A stretch of 64,000 nt of DNA, from positions 44,122 through 108,121 of the forward strand of contig CANRIT010000004.1 in the NCBI GenBank assembly GCA_947630745.1, written 5' to 3'. Of this stretch, positions 1 through 9,390 are shown piece by piece. The position numbers and the translations under genes are program-made. Below the pieces are notes generated by a model. The model had not been told where the DNA came from and made no database searches. It saw only the letters and a list, made by a program, of their open reading frames with translations. Source of the stretch: an uncultured Clostridia bacterium. GTDB taxonomy: Bacteria > Bacillota > Clostridia > Christensenellales > UBA1242. How positions within the stretch are numbered: position 1 is the first letter of the stretch; every line of letters begins with the position of its first letter.

Positions 1-310
1 TTAAAATTGGAATCGCTTCATCACTTGTTGCAATGTAAACCGCAACCAGACAACCAACCGCCAATGCCCCCCGGGAGTATAGGTCGGTAAGCACAACAGA
101 AAATCCGCATTGTGGGATGCTGCCCAAAAGCGCACCAAAAACTGGACTGGCTTTACCTTTTAAAAATTTGTTGTTTTGCAACTTTTGCGCGTACTTAAAT
201 TCAATAAGTTCAATAAGATAATATACGATAAAAAGGATAGGCAAAATTTTAAGCGTATCCAACAGCGCATCCAACAAAACCGACCAATAATTTAAAAAAA
301 TCTCCTTCAT
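1..310 (-). CDS. Putative 10-TM heavy-metal/manganese exporter family protein, N-terminal part (3' end off window)
   Basis: My translation from ATG at 310: MKEIFLNYWSVLLDALLDTLKILPILFIVYYLIELIEF...GALLGSIPQCGFSVVLTDLYSRGALAVGCLVAVYIATSDEAIPIL; the GSIPQCGFSV and ATSDEAIPI motifs fit this family. RBS AGGAG near start. Not in ORF track because it runs off the edge. Confidence 0.7.
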   Translation of the reverse strand, partial: MKEIFLNYWSVLLDALLDTLKILPILFIVYYLIELIEFKYAQKLQNNKFLKGKASPVFGALLGSIPQCGFSVVLTDLYSRGALAVGCLVAVYIATSDEAIPIL

Positions 311-401
311 ACCTACGCCCTATGAACAATTATCTTATTCATTTTAGGCTATTATATCACACATCGTAAAGTTTTTGCAACAAAATTACAAAAGATTATT
401 T

Positions 402-908
402 TTAAATAAATCGGCAACAAAAACACGCAATTATTGTGCAAAAAACATTACAAACCAGTGCAATTGGTATGGTAAGCATGGTTTTTTTAACGCTGGTTGA
501 CGAAAAATAAATGCTGCTTATGTAAAAAATTGTGTCGCTGCTGCCCACTATCACGCTGGCGCAGTTGCCGACATAACTATCCACACCAAATTTTGCGTAA
601 ATATCCTTTAATAAAACATAGGCGGCGTTTGACGAAAATGGGCGGATTAGTGTAAGTTCGCACAGCTCAACTGGGATGTGCAAAACTTTAAACACTGGGG
701 ATAAAAAATTGCACAAATATCCGCTTAGCCCGCTGTTTCTAAAAAGTTCAACCGCAACAAACATGGCAATAATAAACGGCATCAAACTTGCCATAAGCGG
801 AAGCGCGCCCTTTGCCCCTTTTACAAAAGCTGAGTATGCGTCCACCCCCTTTATCATTGCAAAAATCATAACAAAGGCGATAAAGATAGGAATAAACAAA
901 TCTGCCAT
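402..908 (-). CDS. spmB: Spore maturation protein B
   Basis: 168 aa nucleoside-recognition-domain membrane protein (RPFSSNAAYVLLKDI, GSSDTIFYISSIYF); directly follows SpmA. Confidence 0.85.
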   Translation of the reverse strand: MADLFIPIFIAFVMIFAMIKGVDAYSAFVKGAKGALPLMASLMPFIIAMFVAVELFRNSGLSGYLCNFLSPVFKVLHIPVELCELTLIRPFSSNAAYVLLKDIYAKFGVDSYVGNCASVIVGSSDTIFYISSIYFSSTSVKKTMLTIPIALVCNVFCTIIACFCCRFI

Positions 909-1026
909 ACCCTACCCCCGTATCAAGCCCATGTCAAACAAAAATCTAAAACCTTGGCAAAAATGCGGCTTATTTTTAAAAAAATATGCAAATTTTACAC
1001 TTTTTTTTAATTTTTTTAACAAAAAT

Positions 1027-1614
1027 CTATTGTTTTGCCACATTAGTTTTCCTTTTCCTATAAAACAACGCCACCAAAACCACGCCCAAAATTGTGGGCA
1101 AAAAGGTGGAAATAATTGTTGGCAACAAAATGCTGCTTGGGCTTACGCTTCCCGCCAGCGCGCGCATACCAATAACGGTGGTTGGCAAAAGTTGTATGCC
1201 AGTTGAATTTATAACAACAAGCATAATCATAGCGCGCGTTGCTTTTGTTTCACCCTTATCTAGACCCTGCATCGCCTTTATGCCAAACGGGGTGGATGCG
1301 CTGCCAATTCCAATTATATTTGACGCAATGTTTAGGCAGATATTTTTTTCTGTTTCCTCGTCCGTTTTGCCAAAGATATACTGCACTGGGCGGGACAAAA
1401 TTTTGGAAAGTTTGTGGCTTAATTTACAATCGTCCATAACCTGCATAATTCCCATCCAAACCGCATAAATCCCAATAAATTCAATACACATGCTTATCCC
1501 CATTTTGGCGGCTTGCATCATTGTGCCAACCACGCTGCCGGGCGAAAAAATTGTCATCATAATCAGGCTGGAAATTATTAAGATAATCCAAATTTTGCTC
1601 ATAGCATGTCCCAA
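1027..1614 (-). CDS. spmA: Spore maturation protein A
   Basis: 195 aa; NIIGIGSASTPFGIKAMQ and INSTGIQLLPTTVIGMRA are SpmA-like. Confidence 0.85.
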   Translation of the reverse strand: MGHAMSKIWIILIISSLIMMTIFSPGSVVGTMMQAAKMGISMCIEFIGIYAVWMGIMQVMDDCKLSHKLSKILSRPVQYIFGKTDEETEKNICLNIASNIIGIGSASTPFGIKAMQGLDKGETKATRAMIMLVVINSTGIQLLPTTVIGMRALAGSVSPSSILLPTIISTFLPTILGVVLVALFYRKRKTNVAKQ

Positions 1615-1805
1615 ATTAATTTATTCAAATTTTTGTTTGCGCATGATAAAAAGCGTTAAATATGTAAAAAACGCGTAAATTTTACGCAAAATACTACATT
1701 TTTTAACAAAATTTTGCAAAATTGCTAACTAAATTTTTAAAGCGCACAATTTTAATTGACTAAAAAACCAATAAGTGGTAAATTAGTTGTATTAAAGGGG
1801 GTTTT

Positions 1806-2597
1806 ATGAATTTAGGATTACAAAATCGTGTTGTAATTGTAACCGGTGCCGCTTCTGGCATTGGCAAGGCAGTTGCAACCGCATATGCAAGCGAAGGCGC
1901 AATTTTGGCACTTGCCGACATAAACTTGGCTGGTTTGCAAGCAGTTAAAAAAGCACTTAAAGGCGCAAAGGTTTACATTGAAGAAGTTGATGTTACCAAA
2001 GAGGCGGCTTGCAAAAAATTTATTGAAAACGTTGCAAAAAAATTTGGCAAAATTGATGTGCTTGTAAACAACGCTGGCACTGCACTTATGGGGGATATGG
2101 AAAAGTTCCCAGAAAAAATCTTCCGCCAGCATGCCGAACTTATGATGTATGCACCTGTTCGCCTAACTCAGCTTTGCATCCCACATTTTAAGAAAAATGG
2201 TTGGGGAAGCGTGGTTAACACCGCGTCTATATTTGGCAAACAGCCAGGCGGGTTGTTAAGTTATGACACAATTAAGGCTGCCGACATTATGATTACCAAA
2301 GACTTTTCTTCTTACTGCGCAGCATTCAATGTTAATGTAAACGCGGTTTGCCCTGGCCCAGTCGACACTCCACTTTGGCACGAAAAAGGTCAGCTTGGCG
2401 ACCAACTTGCAAAAGCAACTGGTATGAAAAAGGACGAAGCAATTGATTGGTTTGCAAAAACCAACATCCCAATGGGCAGGTACGCCAAAGCGGAAGAAAT
2501 TGCAAATGCAGTTGTGTTTTTAACAAGCGAACCAGCCCACTACATCACAGGCGTTGCGCTTAATGTTGATGGTGGCATGGTTAAAAGTTTAATCTAA
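1806..2597 (+). CDS. SDR-family oxidoreductase
   Basis: TGAASGIG cofactor motif, NNAG, YDTIKA catalytic YxxxK, C-terminal GVALNVDGGM; RBS AGGGGG. Confidence 0.9.
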   Translation: MNLGLQNRVVIVTGAASGIGKAVATAYASEGAILALADINLAGLQAVKKALKGAKVYIEEVDVTKEAACKKFIENVAKKFGKIDVLVNNAGTALMGDMEKFPEKIFRQHAELMMYAPVRLTQLCIPHFKKNGWGSVVNTASIFGKQPGGLLSYDTIKAADIMITKDFSSYCAAFNVNVNAVCPGPVDTPLWHEKGQLGDQLAKATGMKKDEAIDWFAKTNIPMGRYAKAEEIANAVVFLTSEPAHYITGVALNVDGGMVKSLI

Positions 2598-2600
2598 CAA

Positions 2601-2629
2601 AAAAAATCACCTTAATTGGTGATTTTTTT
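2601..2629 (+). terminator. Rho-independent terminator after SDR gene
   Basis: AATCACC-TTAATT-GGTGATT followed by T7. Confidence 0.75.
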
Positions 2630-2637
2630 GTTGCCTT

Positions 2638-3411
2638 TTATTCATTTTCTTTAATTGAATTGTGAAGCTCTTTTTGATAGCCCACTTTGCCGTTTTGTTT
2701 AATTATGTCGTCCGCAAGCGAAATGCCTTGGTCATACTGCTGTTTGGTTATTTTTTCCGTCCTAAGCAGATAGTCAGGATAATAATAGTCGCGCTTGCTA
2801 TCCCCCGCACTGCCTGCATCCGATTTAAACAGACAGCCAACCGTTTTAAAAATTATCTTCAAGTCACCAAAAAAGGTTATCCTTTCCGCATATTTAAGGT
2901 CGAGGGCAAAAATTTCTTCCCAACTGGCGTTTGACCTGCCCCCACTAACCTGACTAAGCCCAGTAAGTCCGGGGCGAACAGCGTATGCGCGCAAGGTGTC
3001 TTGGTCGTAGAAAATCATATCCTTAACCAAGCGCGGGCGCGGCCCAACAATGCTCATATCGCCCTTTAAAATGTTGAAAAGTTGTGGAAGCTCGTCCAAA
3101 CTGCACTTGCGAATAAACTTGCCAAACTTGGTTATGCGCTGGCTGTCTGGCAACAGATTGCCGTTTTCGTCAACCGCGTTGGTCATGCTGCGGAACTTGT
3201 ACAACTTAAACACCTTGCCGTTTTTGCCCGGCCGATATTGCGAAAATATCGCTCTACCTTTAAGCGTAATCCGCTCAATTATCCACACAATAAGCAGCAC
3301 GGGCGAAAGCAGAATAATTGCAAGTAAACTTAACAGCACATCAAAAAATCTTTTAAAAAACAATTGATATAGTGTCCGCCGCCTTTTCTTTGGCTTTTTT
3401 ATCTCTTCCAT
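2638..3411 (-). CDS. Sugar transferase (undecaprenyl-phosphate glycosyl-1-phosphate transferase family)
   Basis: KRFFDVLLSLLAIILLSPVL, FKLYKFRSM, DELPQLFNILKGDMSIVGPRP, RPGLTGLSQVSGG. Confidence 0.9.
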   Translation of the reverse strand: MEEIKKPKKRRRTLYQLFFKRFFDVLLSLLAIILLSPVLLIVWIIERITLKGRAIFSQYRPGKNGKVFKLYKFRSMTNAVDENGNLLPDSQRITKFGKFIRKCSLDELPQLFNILKGDMSIVGPRPRLVKDMIFYDQDTLRAYAVRPGLTGLSQVSGGRSNASWEEIFALDLKYAERITFFGDLKIIFKTVGCLFKSDAGSAGDSKRDYYYPDYLLRTEKITKQQYDQGISLADDIIKQNGKVGYQKELHNSIKENE

Positions 3412-3488
3412 TTTTCACCTACAAATTAATTTTAACACAATTTTTTGCAATTGTAAAACGATTTAAAACTATTATTTATATTAACCAA

Positions 3489-3842
3489 TTAGCCATTTAA
3501 TATAACTTGTTTTTCGTTTAGCGAATTTTGCACTTTTTTAAGCATGTTTTTGTTGCTTAAAAGCGCGTTTTTAACATTTAAAATGGTTTTTGGATTTTTG
3601 TAATTTACCGCGCCAAATTTTATTTGCTGTTTAAACACGCTAAACGAAGTGTCAGCCATGTCGATTTTGCTAATGATTTTGTTGCAGCGGTCAATTTCTG
3701 CTTGGCAATTGCAATTAAGTTCGGCAATTTCAACCGCCATGGATGCGCTTTGTGGCACAGTGGTCAAACAAAAATTTTTTATTTGATAAAGCGAAATGTA
3801 ATCGTCCAACAATTCCAATTTTAATTTTTGCGTCATACCCAT
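3489..3842 (-). CDS. Hypothetical protein
   Basis: 117 aa ORF in co-directional context; no recognised motif. Confidence 0.5.
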   Translation of the reverse strand: MGMTQKLKLELLDDYISLYQIKNFCLTTVPQSASMAVEIAELNCNCQAEIDRCNKIISKIDMADTSFSVFKQQIKFGAVNYKNPKTILNVKNALLSNKNMLKKVQNSLNEKQVILNG

Positions 3843-3962
3843 ATTGTTTACTTATTTTATTAAAAATTTACACAAGAAATTTGTTTAAAAATCACTAATA
3901 AAATCATTTTTTGCACGCAAAAACGCAATTTTATAAAAAAATGTGCAAAAATTGCACAAATT

Positions 3963-5405
3963 TTACGAATACATGTTGTTGTAATCGGCAACGTCAAAGT
4001 AGCCAGCAAAATTAAATGTAGCATAAAACCCGTTTGGCACAAAAGAGTAGATTGTTTTGCCGTCCACGTCTTGCGAAGTAAACGACCTGTCAATTTCATC
4101 CTGCGAGTTGGCAAGTTTAAGCTGGCTGTAAAGTGTGGCGATTGTACCGCCATCAGTAAGCGCAACCTTGGATTGCTCGGTTTGTTGTATGGTTAAATTT
4201 GCATTTTCCAGCTCATAAGTATAATTATTTGTGTCAACATCGCGCGCAGTTAAATTGTAGGAATTTTCACCGTTAACAACCGTAATTTCGCCCGTCTCTT
4301 CAGCCACAACCATATAACTTAAAACACCTATGTCAAACTGCTTTTTGGCAAAATACATCACACTTAAATAATGCCGCGTTGGGTGGTCGTCATCCTCGCC
4401 CGCAAAAAACCAACCAAGCGATTGTGTGCCTTGCAACTGATAGTCCATCACAAACTGCTTTTGGGTAAGCACGCCAATTTGGTCCGAAATTTCGTTTAGC
4501 ATCGCGCTTGCCAAAGATGTGCTATCAATTGCTGCGCTGCTGTCTTCGCTAACCGTGTACCAACTTTCACGCACAATGTCGTTTGCAACTTGCTGCATGG
4601 CAGAAAGCGCAACCGAATTCTCCAGCCCAAAATATTGAATGTCATCAAGCATTTCAGCATAACTTGTAAAAACTTTGTTAAGCCCATATTCGCCGTTAAC
4701 CACACTAGCAAAATCATATGTCAACTGCGCCAAACGCTTGTAGCCATAATTTTGTTGCGAATATCCGTCAAACAAAAGCGAATAGTCGTACCCTTCTTCC
4801 GCTGGATAGGTCACATCAATTTCAAAATCGCCGCTTGCGCTGTTATACCCCGCCACGGCATCAACAATAAGTTTGCCATAGTCCGCCACCAACCTATTTT
4901 TTGCCATAATATCGTCCGTATAAATCACCCGCGCCGAATAAATTTGCTCGCCATTAAGCCCAAACGACATACTGTCATCGCCCGCCGGGGTGCGCCTATT
5001 TTCAAAAATTGACATTATCGCAGCCACTGCAGAAATAATAATAAGCAACACCAAGCACGCAAGAAGGATATATCCCAAAGCTGGTCCGACAATTGTAATA
5101 ATGTTGCGCGTGAAATTTGACTTTTTAATAAACATTTGAAGTTCAATTTGCCGCGTTAACGCTGGGTTTACTTTTTTGCCTTGTTCAAGCGTTTTCCTTT
5201 CATTGCCAACATATATGGGTAAAAGGCGGGTGTCAATACTTGATTGAATCTTTTTAAGTTTGATGTCTATCTGCGCTTTTGTTTCTTGCTTAGAATCTTC
5301 TTCGTCTTCTTCATCGTATTCTTCTTCATCGTCTTCTTCCGATTCGTCTACATCTTGGTCGTCGTACTCTTCATCATAGTCGCCATCAAATTCATCGTCA
5401 GCCAT
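3963..5405 (-). CDS. Hypothetical single-TM protein with very acidic N-terminus, possible secretion-system component
   Basis: Start set at MADDEFDGDYDEEYDD with RBS AAGGAGG; D/E-rich ~45 aa, one TM segment (IVGPALGYILLACLVLLIIISAVAAI), large extracytoplasmic C-terminus. Confidence 0.65.
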   Translation of the reverse strand: MADDEFDGDYDEEYDDQDVDESEEDDEEEYDEEDEEDSKQETKAQIDIKLKKIQSSIDTRLLPIYVGNERKTLEQGKKVNPALTRQIELQMFIKKSNFTRNIITIVGPALGYILLACLVLLIIISAVAAIMSIFENRRTPAGDDSMSFGLNGEQIYSARVIYTDDIMAKNRLVADYGKLIVDAVAGYNSASGDFEIDVTYPAEEGYDYSLLFDGYSQQNYGYKRLAQLTYDFASVVNGEYGLNKVFTSYAEMLDDIQYFGLENSVALSAMQQVANDIVRESWYTVSEDSSAAIDSTSLASAMLNEISDQIGVLTQKQFVMDYQLQGTQSLGWFFAGEDDDHPTRHYLSVMYFAKKQFDIGVLSYMVVAEETGEITVVNGENSYNLTARDVDTNNYTYELENANLTIQQTEQSKVALTDGGTIATLYSQLKLANSQDEIDRSFTSQDVDGKTIYSFVPNGFYATFNFAGYFDVADYNNMYS

Positions 5406-5660
5406 GTTACCCTCCTTTAATTGTTTACTAAACAAAAACCAAATTAATTTAAATTTGCATTCTTAAATTTTATCCGCCAGCGCGAAATTCTCTTTACAAT
5501 AACTATTATATCAAATAACAAAAAAATTAACAAATAATTTTTACCCCCACCCCAAATTTTACAAAATCCCACCACCACAAAAAATTAGGGAGTATTTTTG
5601 CTAAAACTTTAACAATTTTATCCCTAACCACTTTCAAAAAATATGAGTTGATAATTAAAA

Positions 5661-5682
5661 TAAAAAAAGGGCATGCGCCCTA
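5661..5682 (-). terminator. Terminator after pilin-like gene
   Basis: GGGC-ATGC-GCCC hairpin with T7 on the minus strand. Confidence 0.6.
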
Positions 5683-5692
5683 AAATGCAATT

Positions 5693-6085
5693 TTAAAAGA
5701 ATGACCTAATCCACATCAATTGATTTTTTGCAAAATTGATAATCCCTAATGGACTAATATTATTGCCCTTTTCGGAATTTTCATATTGAGTATCAGTAAA
5801 GTCAAAATGGATTTTTTCCTTATCTATCATCCATGCCAACCAATAGAATAATGCAATTAATGCACCGCCGGCAACGATACCAACAATAACAGTGATAAGT
5901 TTGTTTTTTGCCTCTTTACGCTGGTCTGCGCTATCTGCCTTGGCAAAAGTTATACCAACCCAAATTGCATAAATAATACCAACCAAACATGCAATGATAA
6001 GCACTGGGTTAAGGATTTTTTGAACTGCAGTTTTTAAAGTATTTAACCATCCTGGATTTGCCAACATCATAGAAAATAATTTCAT
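5693..6085 (-). CDS. VirB2/TrbC-like pilin family protein
   Basis: 130 aa with two hydrophobic helices flanking a charged loop (ILNPVLIIACLVGIIYAIWVGITFAKADSADQRKEAKNKLITVIVGIVAGGALIALFYWLAW). Confidence 0.6.
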   Translation of the reverse strand: MKLFSMMLANPGWLNTLKTAVQKILNPVLIIACLVGIIYAIWVGITFAKADSADQRKEAKNKLITVIVGIVAGGALIALFYWLAWMIDKEKIHFDFTDTQYENSEKGNNISPLGIINFAKNQLMWIRSFF

Positions 6086-6405
6086 AAATATCTCCCCTTT
6101 TTTAATTGTTATACCTAAATTTTATCACCTATGCAAATTAAAAGCAAACGATTTTACATAATTTTTTAAAATTTTTACAAAAATATTTTGGATTGTTTTT
6201 TAATATTTATTTTGATTTTTATTGTCAATTATTCAAATTTTTGTTAAAAACGCAAATTTTTTGTTAAAAATATTTTATTTTTAGTTAAAAATCTTAAAAA
6301 ATGTTTCAAAATTTAAAATACTAAAAATTTTACCAACAACAAATTTTTGTTTGACTTAAAGTTAAATATATATTATATTATAAAAAAGGGAAATTAGAGG
6401 GTTTT

Positions 6406-8418
6406 ATGAAAAAGAATGCAAAAAAGATTATATTTGCCGTTATTGCTGCCGTTGTGCTGTTTGTGTCAATTGCAATTGTTATAAACTACATCCAAAGCAA
6501 AACTTTTGGGTTTAATCCAAAATATATTGGCACAAGTCTGTTTTTAACCGGCTTTGTTTTGGCAGTGTATTTTGTGGTTACCGTGCTTAAAAAGATGGAC
6601 AGTTCAAGTGCAAAAAAGGGCGGCAAGGCGGAAGATACGGTTACCGACAAAAAGGGTAAAAAAGTTCAACAATTTTATGATAAAGACTTTTTGGCGGATG
6701 AAGACCTTAAAAAAATTAAAGGGTTTAACTACAACACTTTAAGCAGCATACGCTCATGCAACAAAGACGGCATTTTGGTGCGCGCTGAGCAAAAAGGTTT
6801 GGGTATGGACATCAACTTTGTTAAACCCATCCACACGCTGGTTGTTGGTACAACATCGTCTGGTAAAACCACGCGTTTTGTTGTGCCAAGTTTGCAACTT
6901 ATGGCGTCAACCGCAGCAAAGCCAAGTTTTGTTATAACCGACCCTAAGGGCGAATTGTATGACATTAATGCCAACAAATTCAAAAAGGAAGGGTACGATG
7001 TGCATGTATTAAATTTGCGTAATCCTTTCCAAAGCGTGCAGTGGAACCCGCTGACCTATCCGTACGACATGTATCACCGCAGTTTCAATTTGGCAAAAGA
7101 AGTTAAGGTGCACAGCCCAGGCGACAACCCAGACAGATACAAACTTGTTAAACAGACCGATTTTGATTACAACACCACCACTTGGTTTGAATTTAACAAC
7201 ACCGCGTATGCGGACAAGCAGTTGTTGGAAAGCGATATGCGCGTTATTGCAAAAGAATTGCGTGACACCACTTACAACGCGCTTACCGATATCTGCCAAG
7301 CGATTATCCCAATTCAAAACGAAAAAGACCCAAGTTGGGAGCAGACCGCGCAAAAGATGTTGCAAGGTATAATTTTGGCGATGCTGGAAGATAGCCGCAT
7401 ACCAGAACTTGGGCTTACCAAAGACAAATTTAATTTTTACAATGTGGCAAAAATTGTCAACACGCAGGACAGCGGGCGCGACACCTATGCAACAATAAAA
7501 CAATATGTGTTTAATTATCGCGACAAATTTGGGCAGGTGGCGCAACTTTGCAACACCGGGCTTAACAATGCGGAAGGCACAACCAAAAACTATGTGGGTT
7601 TTGCAACCGCGGGTGTAAGTATGTTTAACGACTCGGGTATAGCGTTCTTGACCAGTAACAGCGAGTTGGATTTTACCAAAATTGATGAAAAGCCAACCGC
7701 AGTGTTCCTTATTATTCCAGATGAAATCCGCACGCGTTACCCACTTGCAATTTTGTTTGTCAACCAGCTTTACAAACGCTTGGTTGAAAAGGCAGCAAAA
7801 ATTGGTGGCGAGTTAAAACGCCATGTGTACTTTATGCTTGATGAGTTTGGTAACATGCCAAAATTTCCACAATTCGGCAACTATATGGCGGTGGGCAGAA
7901 GTCGTGGTATATTCTTTGAGTTGATTGTGCAGAGTTACAGCCAGTTGTATCAGGTTTACGGGCAAGACGAGGGCAAAATTATTAAAGATAACTGCCCTAT
8001 TCAAGTGTATATCGCATCTGAGGACACGGTTACAAACAAAGAGTTTAGCGAATTGCTTGGCAAAAAGACCATTATGATAACCAACGAAAATGTAAGCGAA
8101 GGTCCGGACGGAAAATCTACAAAATCGTATTCCAAACAAGCGCAATCCATCCCTATTGCCTACCCAGAAGAACTTATGTCGTTTAGGGATAAAGAACAAA
8201 TCCTTATTAAGACATTTGAGCCAAACGCTGCGCTTAAAACCAAGGTTACGCCATACTTTAAGGCACTTAGCATTTACGACAACAGCAAAGCACCGCAAGT
8301 TTATGCACAACGCCGCGCGCTGGATGAAGAAAAAGTGTTCTACGACATAAAAGAGCGCAACAAATATATGGCAAAACAAAACGGCGATGACGATGATGAC
8401 GATGACGATTTGTTCTAA
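6406..8418 (+). CDS. VirD4/TraG-family type IV coupling ATPase
   Basis: N-terminal TM helices; Walker A VVGTTSSGKTTRFVVPSL; FVITDPKGELYD; Walker B VYFMLDEFGNMPKFPQFGNYMAVGRSRGIFFELIVQSYSQL; poly-Asp C-terminus. Confidence 0.9.
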   Translation: MKKNAKKIIFAVIAAVVLFVSIAIVINYIQSKTFGFNPKYIGTSLFLTGFVLAVYFVVTVLKKMDSSSAKKGGKAEDTVTDKKGKKVQQFYDKDFLADEDLKKIKGFNYNTLSSIRSCNKDGILVRAEQKGLGMDINFVKPIHTLVVGTTSSGKTTRFVVPSLQLMASTAAKPSFVITDPKGELYDINANKFKKEGYDVHVLNLRNPFQSVQWNPLTYPYDMYHRSFNLAKEVKVHSPGDNPDRYKLVKQTDFDYNTTTWFEFNNTAYADKQLLESDMRVIAKELRDTTYNALTDICQAIIPIQNEKDPSWEQTAQKMLQGIILAMLEDSRIPELGLTKDKFNFYNVAKIVNTQDSGRDTYATIKQYVFNYRDKFGQVAQLCNTGLNNAEGTTKNYVGFATAGVSMFNDSGIAFLTSNSELDFTKIDEKPTAVFLIIPDEIRTRYPLAILFVNQLYKRLVEKAAKIGGELKRHVYFMLDEFGNMPKFPQFGNYMAVGRSRGIFFELIVQSYSQLYQVYGQDEGKIIKDNCPIQVYIASEDTVTNKEFSELLGKKTIMITNENVSEGPDGKSTKSYSKQAQSIPIAYPEELMSFRDKEQILIKTFEPNAALKTKVTPYFKALSIYDNSKAPQVYAQRRALDEEKVFYDIKERNKYMAKQNGDDDDDDDDLF

Positions 8419-8444
8419 AAATTCCACCTTTGGGTGGTTTTTTT
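8417..8444 (+). terminator. Terminator after TraG-like gene
   Basis: CCACC-TTT-GGGTGG then T7. Confidence 0.7.
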
Positions 8445-8508
8445 ATGCAAACAATTTTAAAACATAACACATTTTTAAAATTTGTGATATAATTGGTATG
8501 GAGAAAAT

Positions 8509-9060
8509 ATGAAAACGGTTTTTATTGTACATGGAAGTTTTGGGGATAGTAGCGAGCATTACATCCCTTGGTTGAAGCAAAATCTTATTGAGGCGGGGTA
8601 TGAGGTTATTGCGCCCGATTTCCCAATTGGTTTAGACAAGCAAACCTATTCGTCTTGGGCAAAGGTGCTGGACAGATATGCGGACAAAATTGATAAGGAT
8701 ACAATTTTTGTTGGCAGAAGTATTGGACCAATTTTTATTGTTAAATATCTGCTTGAACACAACAAAAAAATTAAGGCACTTTTCAGCATAAGCGGGTTTA
8801 ATTGCTTTATTAATGTGCCAGATTATGATGCGGTTAACAAAACCTTCTTTCTTAACAAGATTGCGGGGTTTGAAAAGTTATGCCCCCATAGGGTATGTTA
8901 CATAAGTGAAAATGACCCTTATGTGCCATACTATTTGTTGGATATGTTTACCTTAAACATAAAGGCAAAAACAATTTTAAAAGCAAACGCTGGGCATTTT
9001 AATAGCGAAAGCGGATATAGCGTTTTTCCTGAACTTTTACAGCAAATTAAAAAAATTTAA
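8509..9060 (+). CDS. RBBP9/YdeN-family alpha/beta hydrolase
   Basis: VHGSFGDSSEHYIPWL, nucleophile elbow GRSIGP, SENDPYVP, NAGHFN. Confidence 0.8.
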   Translation: MKTVFIVHGSFGDSSEHYIPWLKQNLIEAGYEVIAPDFPIGLDKQTYSSWAKVLDRYADKIDKDTIFVGRSIGPIFIVKYLLEHNKKIKALFSISGFNCFINVPDYDAVNKTFFLNKIAGFEKLCPHRVCYISENDPYVPYYLLDMFTLNIKAKTILKANAGHFNSESGYSVFPELLQQIKKI

Positions 9061-9100
9061 TAAATTCGCAAAGAATAAATTAAAAACATAAACATTTAAT

Positions 9101-9131
9101 AAAAAATCCACGGGCTTTCCGTGGATTTTTG
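9101..9131. terminator. Bidirectional terminator between convergent genes
   Basis: AATCCACGG-GCTT-TCCGTGGATT flanked by A-run and T-run. Confidence 0.7.
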
Positions 9132-9132
9132 T

Positions 9133-9390
9133 TTACTTTTTAGGTTTGTCTTTTTTGTCTGGCTGTTCGGGCTGATTTACCCCTAAATTTTTAACCAATT
9201 TTCTGTTGTCAACATCGTCTGGCATCGCCTCTTCTTCATACTCAGTGAACAAATCGAAAATGCGGTTTAACGCTTCTTTCAACTTTTCCCTAACCTCTTT
9301 GTCTGGGATTTTGTTTTTATTTTTGTTGAGTTCGTTAATATAATTTTTCCATTTGTCAAGTATGTTGTTAATTCTGCTTATATTATCCAT
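9133..9390 (-). CDS. Hypothetical protein, second gene of the G-tract operon
   Basis: 85 aa charged ORF; start adjoins the upstream ORF stop at 9390. Confidence 0.6.
   Translation of the reverse strand: MDNISRINNILDKWKNYINELNKNKNKIPDKEVREKLKEALNRIFDLFTEYEEEAMPDDVDNRKLVKNLGVNQPEQPDKKDKPKK

Noticed and set aside
7009-8427. Minus-strand ORFs 7009-7545 and 7813-8427
   Set aside because: Antisense to the well-supported VirD4/TraG gene with no RBS or recognisable domain.
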